A stretch of 64,000 nt of DNA from Rhodovibrio sodomensis (GCF_016583645.1 NZ_NRRL01000027.1:1-64000); one strand, 5' to 3'. Counted from the first letter of the stretch, positions 18,706 to 28,500 are shown. Notes: generated from the sequence alone by a model not told the origin. Numbers and translations: made by a program.

Positions 18706-18925
18706 GGGGAGGGGGATCCGCTTTGGTGAACGCTCAGAGCCTAACCCCCCGGAGTTGGTTGTCAAATTCGCCCAATCACACGAACGAACGGGTGGAATGG
18801 CCACGGTATGGCGCACGATTCAACCCGCAACGGCGCCGCTGGACGGCTGAATCTTCCCCGCGCCCGATCCGATCCGAGCAAGACCCATGATCGGCGGCGA
18901 GTCGGCCGCCGCGTGGCGTTTTTAA

Positions 18926-18974
18926 AGCAAGCTTCAGCTGAACGGTGGCTTCACCTTTCAGCATCTTGCTCTAG
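18926..18974. repeat. Half copy of the CTAG-bounded hairpin repeat
   Basis: The stretch GCAAGCTTCAGCTGAACGG...GCATCTTGCTCTAG is the first-hairpin half of the 117-bp repeat found complete at 33468, 35962 and 41223, in the same orientation as the 41223 copy. The second hairpin is absent. Its terminal CTAG contains the stop codon of the double-DUF502 gene, read on the minus strand. Confidence 0.8.
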
Positions 18975-20494
18975 CGGCCGCCGCCCGGCTGCGCCGCGGC
19001 CGGGCTCGGGGCCGCGTCGCCGTCCTGTGCGCCGTCGGCGCGCTCCGGCGGCGCCGGCGGGGTGATGATACCGCCTGAGATGATCATCTTTGCCCCCTCC
19101 TCGACCGTCATGCTCAGCACCTTCGCCTCCGCCTTCGGCACGAACAGCAGGAATCCGGAGGTCGGATTGGGCGTGGTCGGCAGGAACACGTTGATCGATT
19201 CCTTGGGGGCCTTCCGCGCGACGTCGCCCGCGGTCTCGGCCGTGACGAAGGCGAGCGCCCAGCTGTCCGGGCGCGGATACTGCACCAGCACGACCTGCCG
19301 GAAGGCGTTGGAGCGCTGCGCCAGCACCGTCTCGAAGATCTGCTTGGTCGCGCCGTAGACCGAGCGGATCACCGGCAGGCCGTTGAGCAGCCGTTCGTAG
19401 GCGCTGGTCAGCAACCGGCCGATCAGGCCGGTGGCGAACATGCCCACCAGGGTCAGGACGATGAACACCGCGAACACGCCGATCCCGGGCACCGAGAACG
19501 GCAGGTAGCTCTCCGGGTTCCAGGCCGGCGGCATCAGCGGGGTGACGCGGGAATCGACGAACGCGACGATGTTCCAGGTGATCCAGACGGTGATCGAGAT
19601 CGGCGCGGTCACCAGCACGCCGGCGAAGAAGTAGTTGCGCAACCGGGCCAGCAGGCCGAAGCCGCGGCGGCCGTCGTCGCCGGTCTTTTCCTGCTCCTGG
19701 CGCGCCAGTTCCTGTTCCAGCACGTTGGAGGCCATGGCGGTGGAGATGTCGCTCTCCGCCACCGCGCCCGGCTCCGCCTGCGCCGGCGGAAACGGCTCGG
19801 CGCGCTCCGGCGGGGTGATGATGCCGCCGGAGATGATCAGCTTGGCCGCCTCCTCGGTCGACATGTCGAGCAGGCGCACGTCGCTCTTCGGGATGAACAG
19901 CAGGAAGCCGGTCGAGGGATTGGGCGTCGCCGGGACGAAGACGTTGACAACCTCCTCGTCCGTGATCGTCTGCACCTCGCCCTTGGTCGTGCCGGTGATG
20001 AAGCCGATCGCCCAGGTGCCGCGGCACGGGTATTCGACCAGCACGACCTGCCGGAAGGCGTTGGAGCGCTGCGCCAGCACGGTCTCGAAGATCTGCTTGA
20101 TCGCGCCGTAGACCGAGCGGACGACCGGCACGCGGTCGACCAGCTTCTCGGCTTCACGCATCGCCCAGCGGCCCAGCAGGCCGGTGGCGAGCACGCCGAT
20201 CGTGATCAGGCCGACCGCCGCGATGACCAACCCAACCCCGGGCACGTCGAACGGCAGGTAGGTGCGCGGACGCCATTGCGGTGGGATCAGCGGCGTCAGG
20301 GTGGCGTCGACGAAGGACACGAATTCCCAGGTCAGCCACAGCGTGATCGACACCGGAGCCGCGATCAGCAGGCCGGCCAGGAAGTAGTTGCGCAGCTTGC
20401 TGGCGAGCCCGCCCGTGGGCTTGGCGACCAGGGCATAGGGGTCACGTCCGGAAGTTCCGCGATCCGGCTGGTTCTTGTCGGATTGACGCGTCAT
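18971..20494 (-). CDS. Double DUF502 membrane protein (tandem fusion)
   Basis: Membrane protein of 507 aa with two DUF502 domains in one chain, about residues 30-235 and 285-485. Each has two hydrophobic segments (for example AGLLIAAPVSITLWLTW and FFAGVLVTAPISITVWITW) and the conserved SVYGAxKQIFETVLAQ, FRQVVLVxYP, TPNPxxGFLLFxPK and IISGGIITPP motifs. DUF502 proteins are normally single-domain, about 200-250 aa. The encoding DNA is almost identical over 83 bases (19285-19367 versus 20038-20120, two differences), pointing to recent duplication or gene conversion. The linker is charged and Q/E-rich. Function of the family is not established; it is conserved in alphaproteobacteria. Confidence 0.88.
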   Translation of the reverse strand: MTRQSDKNQPDRGTSGRDPYALVAKPTGGLASKLRNYFLAGLLIAAPVSITLWLTWEFVSFVDATLTPLIPPQWRPRTYLPFDVPGVGLVIAAVGLITIGVLATGLLGRWAMREAEKLVDRVPVVRSVYGAIKQIFETVLAQRSNAFRQVVLVEYPCRGTWAIGFITGTTKGEVQTITDEEVVNVFVPATPNPSTGFLLFIPKSDVRLLDMSTEEAAKLIISGGIITPPERAEPFPPAQAEPGAVAESDISTAMASNVLEQELARQEQEKTGDDGRRGFGLLARLRNYFFAGVLVTAPISITVWITWNIVAFVDSRVTPLMPPAWNPESYLPFSVPGIGVFAVFIVLTLVGMFATGLIGRLLTSAYERLLNGLPVIRSVYGATKQIFETVLAQRSNAFRQVVLVQYPRPDSWALAFVTAETAGDVARKAPKESINVFLPTTPNPTSGFLLFVPKAEAKVLSMTVEEGAKMIISGGIITPPAPPERADGAQDGDAAPSPAAAQPGGGR

Positions 20495-20541
20495 CGCGGC
20501 CTAGCAGACGCCTCCGGGGGCCGTTGCACTCACGGTTACTC

Positions 20542-20586
20542 GGGCACGTTGCTTGAAGGCCGAAGCGGCCTACGAGCAACGTGCCC
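20542..20586. other. Perfect nested hairpin, no T-tract
   Basis: Outer arms GGGCACGTTGCT (20542-20553) and AGCAACGTGCCC (20575-20586) pair over 12 bases. Inside, AGGCCG and CGGCCT form a second 6-bp stem around AAG. There is no T-run on either side, so it is not a classical terminator. It lies between the DUF502 gene start and the minus-strand tRNA-Leu genes and could be a tRNA 3' processing/termination signal or an isolated REP-like unit. Confidence 0.6.
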
Positions 20587-20760
20587 TAGATGTAGCAGCC
20601 GCGCGCGTTTCCCACCAGCATGCCATGCCGGCAGCCGGCTTCCTTGCGACCGGTGACACGTACGCACGGACGTACACCGTCCGTACGCGCGGCGGCGCGC
20701 CCGCCACCCGGCGGTCGTCCGGACATCGATTGCGTTCGGGGAAACACACCAACAGAAGAA

Positions 20761-20847
20761 TGGTGCGGCTGGCAGGACTCGAACCTGCACGGGCTTACGC
20801 CCACTGCCACCTGAAGACAGCGCGTCTACCAGTTCCGCCACAGCCGC
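20761..20847 (-). tRNA. tRNA-Leu (anticodon CAG)
   Basis: 87-nt class II tRNA with CCA encoded. The acceptor GCGGCTG pairs with CAGCCGC before discriminator A. The anticodon stem CTGTC/GGCAG has loop TTCAGGT, giving CAG. Variable arm TGGGCGTAAGCCC and T-arm GGTTCGAGTCC are present. It is followed upstream on the same strand by a second leucine tRNA. Confidence 0.96.
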
Positions 20848-20913
20848 ACGGGCGGGAGTTGTCTCGGCCGGACTTTCGGTTCCGCGGCGCACCCTAGCCA
20901 TCGGTGAGGCGGA

Positions 20914-21001
20914 TGGTGCGGCTGGCAGGACTTGAACCTGCACGGGGTTTACCCCCACAGCGCCCTCAACGCTGCGCGTCTACCAATTCCGCCACAGCCG
21001 C
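20914..21001 (-). tRNA. tRNA-Leu (anticodon GAG)
   Basis: 88-nt class II tRNA with CCA encoded. It has the same acceptor stem as the neighbouring tRNA-Leu (GCGGCTG/CAGCCGC). The anticodon stem CAGCG/CGCTG has loop TTGAGGG, giving GAG. Variable arm and T-arm (GGTTCAAGTCC) are intact. The pair probably arose by tandem duplication followed by anticodon change. Confidence 0.96.
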
Positions 21002-21217
21002 GGAAAGTCCGGTGAACCGCGGCCCCCGCCGCGATCCGCCGGTCATGTATCGCACCGGTCGCGCTTGTGCAAGGGCATTTTCAGCCCGTGTTTCAAAGCG
21101 ATGTCGCTTGCCCCCGCGCGCGCTTTCGTGGTCGCCTGCCCCGCCAGCCGAACCTGGACTGCCGGCCGCACGGCCCAACCTCTCACCCGTCTCCGCCACC
21201 GCCAGGGAACCCGCGCG

Positions 21218-21442
21218 ATGAAGACTGGCAGCATCGTCCTCTGCGCCCTCGCCGTCCTGGCCGCCGTCGGCGGTCTGTCGGCCTACATCTGGGTGGCGAT
21301 GGGCGATGTCACCATATCCTGGATGGGCCTGCTGGCGATGGGTCTCGGGGTCGTGTTCAGCCTGGGGCTCGGGATCGGTCTGATGGCGCTGGTGTACTTT
21401 TCGAACAAGCACGGCTACGACGACGAAGCTGGCCACAGGTAG
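21218..21442 (+). CDS. Small two-TM membrane protein
   Basis: 74-aa protein with two hydrophobic helices (about residues 6-27 and 35-60) separated by a short polar turn and ending in a charged tail (NKHGYDDEAGHR). No named family is recognised. The ATG at 21218 follows a weak AGGGA motif; the open frame extends further upstream but the extension is arginine-rich and unlikely to be coding. It is followed by a secreted protein gene on the same strand. Confidence 0.65.
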   Translation: MKTGSIVLCALAVLAAVGGLSAYIWVAMGDVTISWMGLLAMGLGVVFSLGLGIGLMALVYFSNKHGYDDEAGHR

Positions 21443-21634
21443 GCAGGCGACCGTCGCTGGGCGACCGCTGGATAACAGCTTTCGGTATCTTGCCCGAAGT
21501 CCTGGTCGCGGGGCTGCGCCGGTTTAGGTACAGTATCGCGTGGGCGCGGCTCGTGGACCTGGAACCGGGGTTGCGCGTCTGCCATGTTCGTCCGGCGTCG
21601 CCGTGTGCGCGCCCTGCACCCCGGGAGAGTGCCG

Positions 21635-22036
21635 ATGTCGCCAAGTCTCCGCTGCCTTCGTCCGAAAGCCGCCGTCGGGGCGTCCCTGGTCGCCGTCGCG
21701 CTGGCGCTCGCGAACGCCGCGCCGGCCGAAGCCGGGATGAGCCTGAAGCAGTTCCGCAACTACGCGGCCATGCCCGGGGGCGCGCCGCTGATCCGCAGCT
21801 ACCTGAGCGGGATCCGCGACGGCATGATCGGCTTGCAGACCAACCTGAGCGAACAGGGGCTGGAGCCGACCTTCTGCCCGGTCGAGGAGGACATCACCAC
21901 CGGCACCACCTTTGAGGAGACGGTGATGCGGGAGATCAACCAGCCCGCGCGCGGTGAGCCGTGGCCGGGCGACACGCAGCTTGCCACCGTCGTCGCCGCG
22001 GCGCTGCAGTCCAGCTACCCGTGCGAAACCTACTGA
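21635..22036 (+). CDS. Secreted protein resembling the Rap1a/Tai family
   Basis: Exported protein of 133 aa; the signal peptide ends near residue 33 (ALALANAAPAEA). The mature part has two cysteines set as in Rap1a/Tai-type periplasmic proteins: TFCPVEE after a YLSGIRDGM helix, and SSYPCETY at the end, with a P-x-x-T-x-L-A-x-V-V-A-x-A-L helix between. Rap1a/Tai proteins in enterobacteria are immunity proteins to type VI amidase effectors, but no effector or secretion gene is nearby, so a general periplasmic role is as likely. GGGAGAG upstream of the ATG supports the start. Family match is by eye. Confidence 0.6.
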   Translation: MSPSLRCLRPKAAVGASLVAVALALANAAPAEAGMSLKQFRNYAAMPGGAPLIRSYLSGIRDGMIGLQTNLSEQGLEPTFCPVEEDITTGTTFEETVMREINQPARGEPWPGDTQLATVVAAALQSSYPCETY

Positions 22037-22055
22037 CCGCGGCGGTAGCCGACGG

Positions 22056-22205
22056 TCAGCCGATCAGCATGGCGTAGACGAAGCCGAACGCGACCATCAG
22101 CACCAGCAGCGCGAACGCGCCGTAGATCAGCATCGTCAGGCTGCCGAGCAGGCCCTGCAGCCCGTTCTGTACGTAATCCAGCGGCGCCTTGTGTTTGTCT
22201 TTCAC
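22056..22205 (-). CDS. 49-aa single-TM protein
   Basis: Short gene starting with GTG at 22205, preceded by AGGAGG with about 7-9 bases spacing. The product begins KDKHKAPLDYVQNGLQGLLGS and has one hydrophobic helix (about residues 24-47, LTMLIYGAFALLVLMVAF). It is too small for family assignment. It is the last gene after the S9 peptidase gene on the minus strand, separated by 38 bases, and converges with the secreted-protein gene. Confidence 0.6.
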   Translation of the reverse strand: MKDKHKAPLDYVQNGLQGLLGSLTMLIYGAFALLVLMVAFGFVYAMLIG

Positions 22206-22243
22206 CCGTCCCGCCTCCTGTCCCGAAGTGTTGAACGCCCGAT

Positions 22244-24415
22244 TTAACCGCCGGCGAGCCCGGCAACCTTGAGCATGAACGCCTGGACCAGCGCGACCTC
22301 GTCCAGCCGTGCAAAGCGTCCGGCCGACCCGGCGTGGCCAGCGGACATGTTGGTGTGCAGCAGGATTTCGCCCGGTCCCGTCTGGTGCGCGCGCAATCTG
22401 GCGACCCATTTCGCCGGTTCCCAGTAGGTCACCCGCGGGTCGGCGATGCCGGCGGTCGCCAGCACGTTGGGATAGGCCTGCGGGCGCACGTTATCGTAGG
22501 GAGAATACCCCAGCATCCGCCGCGTGGCATCGGAATCGTGCAGCGGGTCGCCCCATTCCGACCATTCCGGCGGGGTCAGCGGCAGACTGTCGTCGCACAT
22601 CGTGTTGAAGACGTCGACGAACGGCACCTCGCCGACCACCGCGCGCCACAACGCCGGGCGCCAGTTGGCGATCACGCCGATCAGCATGCCGCCGGCACTG
22701 CGCCCGTTGGCGACGATGTCGCCGGCGCTGACCGCGCCGTCGGCGACCAGCCGGTCGGCGACCGCGATGAAATCGCGAAACGTGTTTTCTTTGTTGGCGA
22801 GCTTGCCGTCCAGGTACCAGCCGTAGCCGCGGTCGCTGCCGCCGCGCACGTGCGCGACCGCATAGACCATGCCGCGGTTCACCAGGCTGAGCCGGTCGGG
22901 CGAGAAGCTGGCCGGCACCGCCATGCCGTAGGCGCCGTAACCGTAAAGCAGCAGCGGCCGGCCGGCCCGCGGCGGCGCGTCGGCCTTGTAAAGCAGCGTC
23001 ACCGGCACGTCCGCGCCGTCGTGGCTGGTCACCCAACGCCGCTCCACCCGGTAGGTCTCCGGGTCGTGCCCGCTCGGAACGCGCTGCTCCTTGCGCAGCC
23101 GTGCCGACCCGGTCGCCATGTCGTAGTCGTAGGTCCGCCGCGGCGTGCGCGGGGAGCTATAGACCAGGCGCAGCGTCGTGGTCTGGAATTCGTCTCCCGG
23201 CACCAGGGACAGCGAATAGGCCGGATCGCCGGTGCCGGACGCGCCCCATTGGCCGGGGTCGACCGTATGCTCGGCGCCGCTCGCCAGTTCGCGCACCACA
23301 ACCCGCGGCTGCGCGTCCGCCAGTTCGAGGCGCACCAGATAGCGGTCGAACACCGCGAAGCTCTTGATCAGCGTGCCCGGCCGGTGCGCCACCAGGTCGG
23401 TCCAGTTGGCCCGCGCCGGAGCGCCCAGCGGCGCCTCGACGATCTTGTAGTCGCGGGCGCCGTCGGCGTTGGTCAGCAGGATCGCGCGGTCCCGCCAGGT
23501 CGCGATCTGCACGTCCAACTCGGGGACGCGCGCGTGCAATAGGTGCGGCGTGCCGTCCGGCCGGTCGGCGTCGAGCGCGCGCAGCTCGGTGGTGTCGGAG
23601 TGGTCGGACCCGGCGATCACGATCAGGGCGCGGCTCTCCGTCTTGCCGACGCCGAGGTAGAACGCCGGGTCCGCCTCCTCGTAGAGCAGCGTGTGCGCGC
23701 GCCCGGCGACGTCGGTGCGGTAAACCCGCGAGGGGCGGTGATTGTCGTCGAGCGCCGTATAGACCAGCGTCCGCGAGTCGTTGGCCCAGACCAGATCGCC
23801 CTGCAGTGCCGCGGCGCCCAGGTCGTGGGTCTTCCCGGTCGCGGTGTCGAGCAGCTTCAGGCGATGGTATTCCGAGCCATTCAGGTCGACGGCGTAGGCG
23901 AAATAGCGGTGGTCCGGGCTGTGCTCCGCGGCGCCCAGCCGGAAGAACGCCTGTCCCGCCGCCGCCGCGTTGCCGTCCAGCAGCACCTGCTCGCCGTCGA
24001 ACCCGTCCTCCCCGACCAGCTCCACCGCCGCCGCGCTGCGGCGCGGCCAGCGGCACCACAGCGGATGCTGCGCGCCCTCCTGATAGCGGACGTAGTAGTC
24101 CCAGTCCCCGTCCGGCGCCGGCACCCCGGCCTCGCGCTCCGGCATCCGTCCGCGCAGTTCAGCCTTGAGCGTCTCCCTGAGCTCGCGGACGTCGGCCAGC
24201 ACGTGCTCCAGATAGGCGTTCTCCGCTTCCAGGTGCCGGCGGATCCCGTCCTCGATCCGGCTGGGATCGCTCAGGGTGGTCTGCCAGTCCGCGGTGCGCA
24301 GCCAGGCGTACGGATCGGTCGTCTCCACCCCGTTGATTCGGTGGACAGTGTCGCCGGCCGCGGGGCGGGGCGGCGTCGGGTTGGTTTCGGGCATCCCGCT
24401 GTTGGCTTCGGACAC
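22244..24415 (-). CDS. ptrB: Oligopeptidase B-like S9 family serine peptidase
   Basis: Prolyl-oligopeptidase family enzyme of 723 aa: an N-terminal seven-bladed propeller (about 80-430) and a C-terminal alpha/beta-hydrolase domain. The catalytic triad is visible: Ser573 in NGRSAGGML, Asp659 in GIADPRVTYWEP, His694 in MSAGHAGSAGR. The family lacks a signal peptide and digests short peptides, in oligopeptidase B after basic residues; this specificity is inferred from similarity. ATG at 24415, with a second Met at residue 8. A 49-aa membrane protein follows it. Confidence 0.93.
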   Translation of the reverse strand: MSEANSGMPETNPTPPRPAAGDTVHRINGVETTDPYAWLRTADWQTTLSDPSRIEDGIRRHLEAENAYLEHVLADVRELRETLKAELRGRMPEREAGVPAPDGDWDYYVRYQEGAQHPLWCRWPRRSAAAVELVGEDGFDGEQVLLDGNAAAAGQAFFRLGAAEHSPDHRYFAYAVDLNGSEYHRLKLLDTATGKTHDLGAAALQGDLVWANDSRTLVYTALDDNHRPSRVYRTDVAGRAHTLLYEEADPAFYLGVGKTESRALIVIAGSDHSDTTELRALDADRPDGTPHLLHARVPELDVQIATWRDRAILLTNADGARDYKIVEAPLGAPARANWTDLVAHRPGTLIKSFAVFDRYLVRLELADAQPRVVVRELASGAEHTVDPGQWGASGTGDPAYSLSLVPGDEFQTTTLRLVYSSPRTPRRTYDYDMATGSARLRKEQRVPSGHDPETYRVERRWVTSHDGADVPVTLLYKADAPPRAGRPLLLYGYGAYGMAVPASFSPDRLSLVNRGMVYAVAHVRGGSDRGYGWYLDGKLANKENTFRDFIAVADRLVADGAVSAGDIVANGRSAGGMLIGVIANWRPALWRAVVGEVPFVDVFNTMCDDSLPLTPPEWSEWGDPLHDSDATRRMLGYSPYDNVRPQAYPNVLATAGIADPRVTYWEPAKWVARLRAHQTGPGEILLHTNMSAGHAGSAGRFARLDEVALVQAFMLKVAGLAGG

Positions 24416-24463
24416 GGGTTTACGCTCTCGCTCGGTGGATCCGACATGTGTCGCGCGCCGGCG

Positions 24464-24727
24464 CTACAGCCCGCCGTGGCGGCCCAGCCGCTGCAACAGC
24501 CCGCGCAGCAACGCATAGGCGGCCAGGCCGATCACCACCACGACCGCCACGATCGCGGCGATCCGCAGCAGCTCCCAGCCCAGCATCAGCGGCCAGAAGG
24601 CCATGGCGACGTAGACGAACGCGCCGTTCCAGTCGACCTCGCCATAGGCGATCAGGTGAAACGCCAGTCCGGTGACGGCGTAAAACAGCAGCGCGATCAG
24701 GCTGCCCAGCGCGGTCTGCGGTCGCAT
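24464..24727 (-). CDS. Small two- to three-TM membrane protein
   Basis: 87-aa protein with hydrophobic stretches at about residues 8-28 (LIALLFYAVTGLAFHLIAYG), 32-46 and 52-76, and a short basic tail (LLQRLGRHGGL). No family recognised. The ATG at 24727 has GAGG about 7 bases before it; the longer open frame upstream overlaps the divergent flavodoxin gene and is rejected. Upstream of the peptidase gene on the same strand, 48 bases apart, so possibly co-transcribed. Confidence 0.65.
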   Translation of the reverse strand: MRPQTALGSLIALLFYAVTGLAFHLIAYGEVDWNGAFVYVAMAFWPLMLGWELLRIAAIVAVVVVIGLAAYALLRGLLQRLGRHGGL

Positions 24728-24869
24728 CGTCGCCTCGGCTCTTCTCGGGTGGTATCGGTCGGCCCCGATATAAGGACCCCAGGGCCCGGCCGTCAGCCCT
24801 TTTTCGCCGGGCGGGCCGGACGGTCGCGTGGGTTTGTCGGGCGCGCGCGGCGAGCGTAGCCTCGGGGCC

Positions 24870-25340
24870 ATGAGTACATGTAAACGCCTGCTGCTGGTCG
24901 CCCACGCCCCGTCGCCCAACCTCGCCCGGTTGCGCGACGCGGTCCTGGAGGGGGCGCGCGACTCGGAGATCGAGACGGTGGAGACGGTCTGCAAGCCGCC
25001 GCTCCAGGCCGGGCCGGACGACGTCCTGGCCGCCGACGCCGTGATCTTGGGCACGCCTGAGAACCTGGGCTACATGTCCGGGGCGCTGAAGGACTTCTTC
25101 GACCGCACTTACTACGCCGTGATCGACGACAAGCAGGGCCTGCCGTTCGCCGCCTACATCCGCGCCGGACGGGACGGCACCGGCACCAAGCGCGCGATCG
25201 AGGGCATCACCACGGGCCTCAGCTGGCGGCCGGTGCAGGAACCGCTGATCTTGCAGGGCGCGTTCCAGGACAGCTTCGTCGACGAGGTGCGCGAGCTCGG
25301 CCAGGCGATGGCCGCCGGCCTCGACGCCGGCATTTTCTAA
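24870..25340 (+). CDS. Flavodoxin-fold protein (NADPH-dependent FMN reductase-like)
   Basis: 156-aa cytosolic protein of flavodoxin fold. It has a short N-terminal strand and phosphate loop region (LLLVAHAPSPNLARL), a central LGTPENLGYMSGALKDFFDRTYY motif that contacts flavin in this group, and a later GLSWRPV segment. An electron-transfer or quinone-reduction role is possible; the partner is unknown. It diverges from the small membrane protein and converges with the multihaem cytochrome gene. Confidence 0.82.
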   Translation: MSTCKRLLLVAHAPSPNLARLRDAVLEGARDSEIETVETVCKPPLQAGPDDVLAADAVILGTPENLGYMSGALKDFFDRTYYAVIDDKQGLPFAAYIRAGRDGTGTKRAIEGITTGLSWRPVQEPLILQGAFQDSFVDEVRELGQAMAAGLDAGIF

Positions 25341-25368
25341 GCCGGCAACGGTGCGGAAAACGGGAGGC

Positions 25369-25405
25369 GGCCCCCGGCGCCGACGGGCACCAAACGCCGG
25401 GGGCC
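25369..25405. terminator. GC hairpin between convergent genes
   Basis: Perfect 11-bp inverted repeat (GGCCCCCGGCG 25369-25379 with CGCCGGGGGCC 25395-25405) and a 15-nt loop, 29 bases after the flavodoxin stop and before the end of the minus-strand cytochrome gene. There is no T-tract, so it is a possible Rho-assisted or bidirectional terminator. Nothing else is seen in the gap. Confidence 0.45.
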
Positions 25406-25557
25406 AAGACCGCGCGCTGGAGGAAAAACAACGAGCGCGGCTGGTGAGGATAGTGCCGGACCCCCGGGTTGCCGGATAGCTGACCCGAGGGTCACTGTTT
25501 GGAGTCTTAACGTATCCGAAAGGATATTTACGCCTCGGCGAAAGCCGCGGGCCCGCG

Positions 25558-28500
25558 TCACCGGGACGACACGTGCGCTTCCACCCGCGCGCCCACCTGG
25601 AGGCGCCAGTCCGGGGCCGGGCTGTCCGTCAGGTCCAGGTTGCCGGTCAGGTAGAACAGCCGGTCCCGGTCCTTGCCTTCGGCCGTGCAGAAGCGGTCCT
25701 GCAGATAGAACGGCGGGGTCGCCTGGTAGCTCAGCCAGGCGCGGACGGTCGCCGGCGTGCCGTCGAGCCCGGCCAGATCGACCGCGTAGGTCAGGCTGTC
25801 GGTGCCGCCGGCGCCGGTGGCCGGGGTCGCATAGTCGGGGTCGCTGACCGCCGTGGTTCCGGCGTCCTCCCCCATCTCCGCGCCGGCGCCGAGCGCCCGC
25901 GCGATCGCCACCCGCTGCTCGGTCGGCAGATAGCCGTGCGGCAGCAAGCGGTTGTCCTTCACCTCCGCGCAGATCGACAGGAACGAGGTGGTGAGCTGGC
26001 CGGCGGGCTCGGCCGCGTGGCCGCACTGCGCCGGCCCTGCGGGCGCGGGCGTGGACACCAGCTCCTGGTAGACCTGCGCCTGATCCTGCCGGTCGATCCG
26101 CTGATGGTGCGGCTGATGCTTGCGCGCCAGCGGGTCGATCCGGGCGCTGCAATCGTCGGTCCACCAGACCTCGCCGTCGACCGGCTGGCCGGCCGCGTCG
26201 ACGATCCGCCCCGCCCGGTCGCTCGCACCGGACGCCCAGAGCACCCTGCCATCGGCGTCCAGCACCTCGAAGGTGATGAAGGCGCGGCGGAAGCCGACGC
26301 CGGACGGGAACTTGTGCCCGGCCAGGTTCTCCACCGTGACCTTGGCGGTGAGCGTGCCGCCGTCGATCTTCGGGCGCTCGACCGACAGCGTCGCGGTGCG
26401 CTCCCGCGCCTGCTGGACCATTCGCTGCTCGGTCAGCTTCAGGCCGGGCACGCCTTTCTTGCCCAGCATCGGATCCTCGGTCCGGATGCCCAGCACGTCC
26501 GGGAACTGCTGGGCCATCTCGATCAGGAACACGTTGAGGCCGACCAGCGTGTGCCGCGAATAGCCCGCGCGTACCGGCAGGTCGAGTGCCTCCGCGGGCT
26601 TGGCGAACTCGGCCTGCGGGAAGTTGCTGATCTCCTGGATCGAGGCGATCTTGCTGCGGCTCGCCGTGCCGTCGGCGTTCTCGCTCGGCATGTGGCAGTC
26701 CTGGCAGGACTGCGCGCGCGCGCCGCGGCCGGCCGGCAGCGGTTCGCCGTTCACCCCCTCGCCGGTGCGGTAGGCGCTGAACGCCCACTCCGGATAGGTC
26801 AGCTGCTCGTAAACCCGGCCGACCGTCCGCCCGTCATGCAGCACCGGCAGGTGGACCGTGTGGCAGGTGCCGCAGACCTCGGACCGGGCGACGGTGTCGC
26901 TGTGCTCCGGCACGATGCCGAGCGCGCTTTGCATCGGCGCGCTCTTGACGTCCTGGAACGGCCCGAAGATCCGGTCCGCCGGGCCGACCAGGAAGGAACC
27001 GGTGAAGGTCCTGGCGAAGCCGCTGTTGTCCGGGTTCAGCAGCGCTTGGCGCTGCTCCACGCAGGCATTGCGCGGCGTGCCGGCGTTGGCCTGCGTCGCG
27101 GCATCGCCCAGCACCATCCGGTGGCAGGAGGTGCAGGAAATGCCGTCGCGGGCCAGCGCGCCATAGTCCGCGTGCGGGGCGCTCGGGTTGTCCGCCGGGA
27201 ACGGCACGGCGGCCACCATGTCGCGGCTGAAGCTGCCGCAGTCCCGGCCGGCCAGCTGGCGGTCGATGCCGTACTGCCGCTGGCCCTGGATGCCGTGGCA
27301 GCCGAGGCAGGTGTTCTCCACCAGGCCTTCGGGCGCATCGGGGTGGAAGCGCTGCGTCTCGCTCGCCATCTGGGCGAAGAAGATCGGGTCGCGGCCGGCA
27401 AGGCCCATCGGCGACCCGCGCCAAGTGCCGTAGGGCGAGAGGTTCAAGAGCGCGCCCGTCAGCTCCGGGTGCGGGTTGGGCGCGGTCATGTCGAACTGCA
27501 GCCCGGTGCTGCCGGCGTCGTGGCAGCCCAGGCACTGGTCGCTGGTCAGGAACTGGCCGGACGCGGTGGGCGTCCCGGCCCCCATCCAGACGTTGTCGTA
27601 GGTCTCAGAGGGCATCCGGTCGACGCTGGCGCTGTCGGGTGCCCAGGCGGGCGTCTCGCCGCCGGAAAAGGCGTCCAGGAAGGCCGGGGCGTAGCTGTCG
27701 AGCGGCGTGTCCAGCCGGTCGGCGTCGTCGCGCGCCTGCACGACCGTGGTGTGGTGCGAGTCCGCGAGGTCCTGCGACAGCGCGAAGTCCTGGCTGAGGA
27801 ACACCAGCGGCTCGCCCGGCTCGCCGGCCATGTTCTTCGCCGCGGAGAAGGTGAAGTGGTCGCGCGCGGACGCGTGGCAGTTCACGCAGTACTGCCCGAA
27901 GCCCATGTAGGCGAGCCGGTTGGTCTTGGGGTCCGCCGGCCAGTCGGGCGTCCAGCCGGACGCGTCGTCGAAGCCGAACCAGCCCCAGAACCAGCCGTCC
28001 TGGCTGGCCTGCGCCGCGCGCACCATGACGGCCGCGCCGGAGGTCGGGAACAGATGCGTCGGCTCGACTCCGGCGCAGCGCGAGGCCGGCCCCGGATACA
28101 TCTCCTTGACCAGGATCGCATCGGCCGGGACCGGGGCGGCGTCCGTCGCGCGGCCGGCGTCGGCCTCGCGCCGGTTGGCCTTGATCCAGGCAGCCATCGG
28201 CGCGTTGTACCAGATCACCACGGGCGCGTGCGTGCCGCGGACGCTGCCGTCCCATTCGCCGTCGATCAGGCTGGCGACGTAGGGACCGGTGTCGCGGACC
28301 GTCTTGTCGCGCACCCAGCCGGCCGCTTCGTCGCGGTGGCAAAAGTTCCGCAGGTAGGTGCCGAGCTGGCGCTCGTAGGCGCCCAGCGGCAACGCCGCCG
28401 GCTGCGCCACGATCGGCGCCACCCGCTGGCACCGCGCGGGGTCGCTCGGCAGCAGCGGATCGTCCCGCTCCGCCGGGCAGGACGCCGCGAACGCCGCCGA

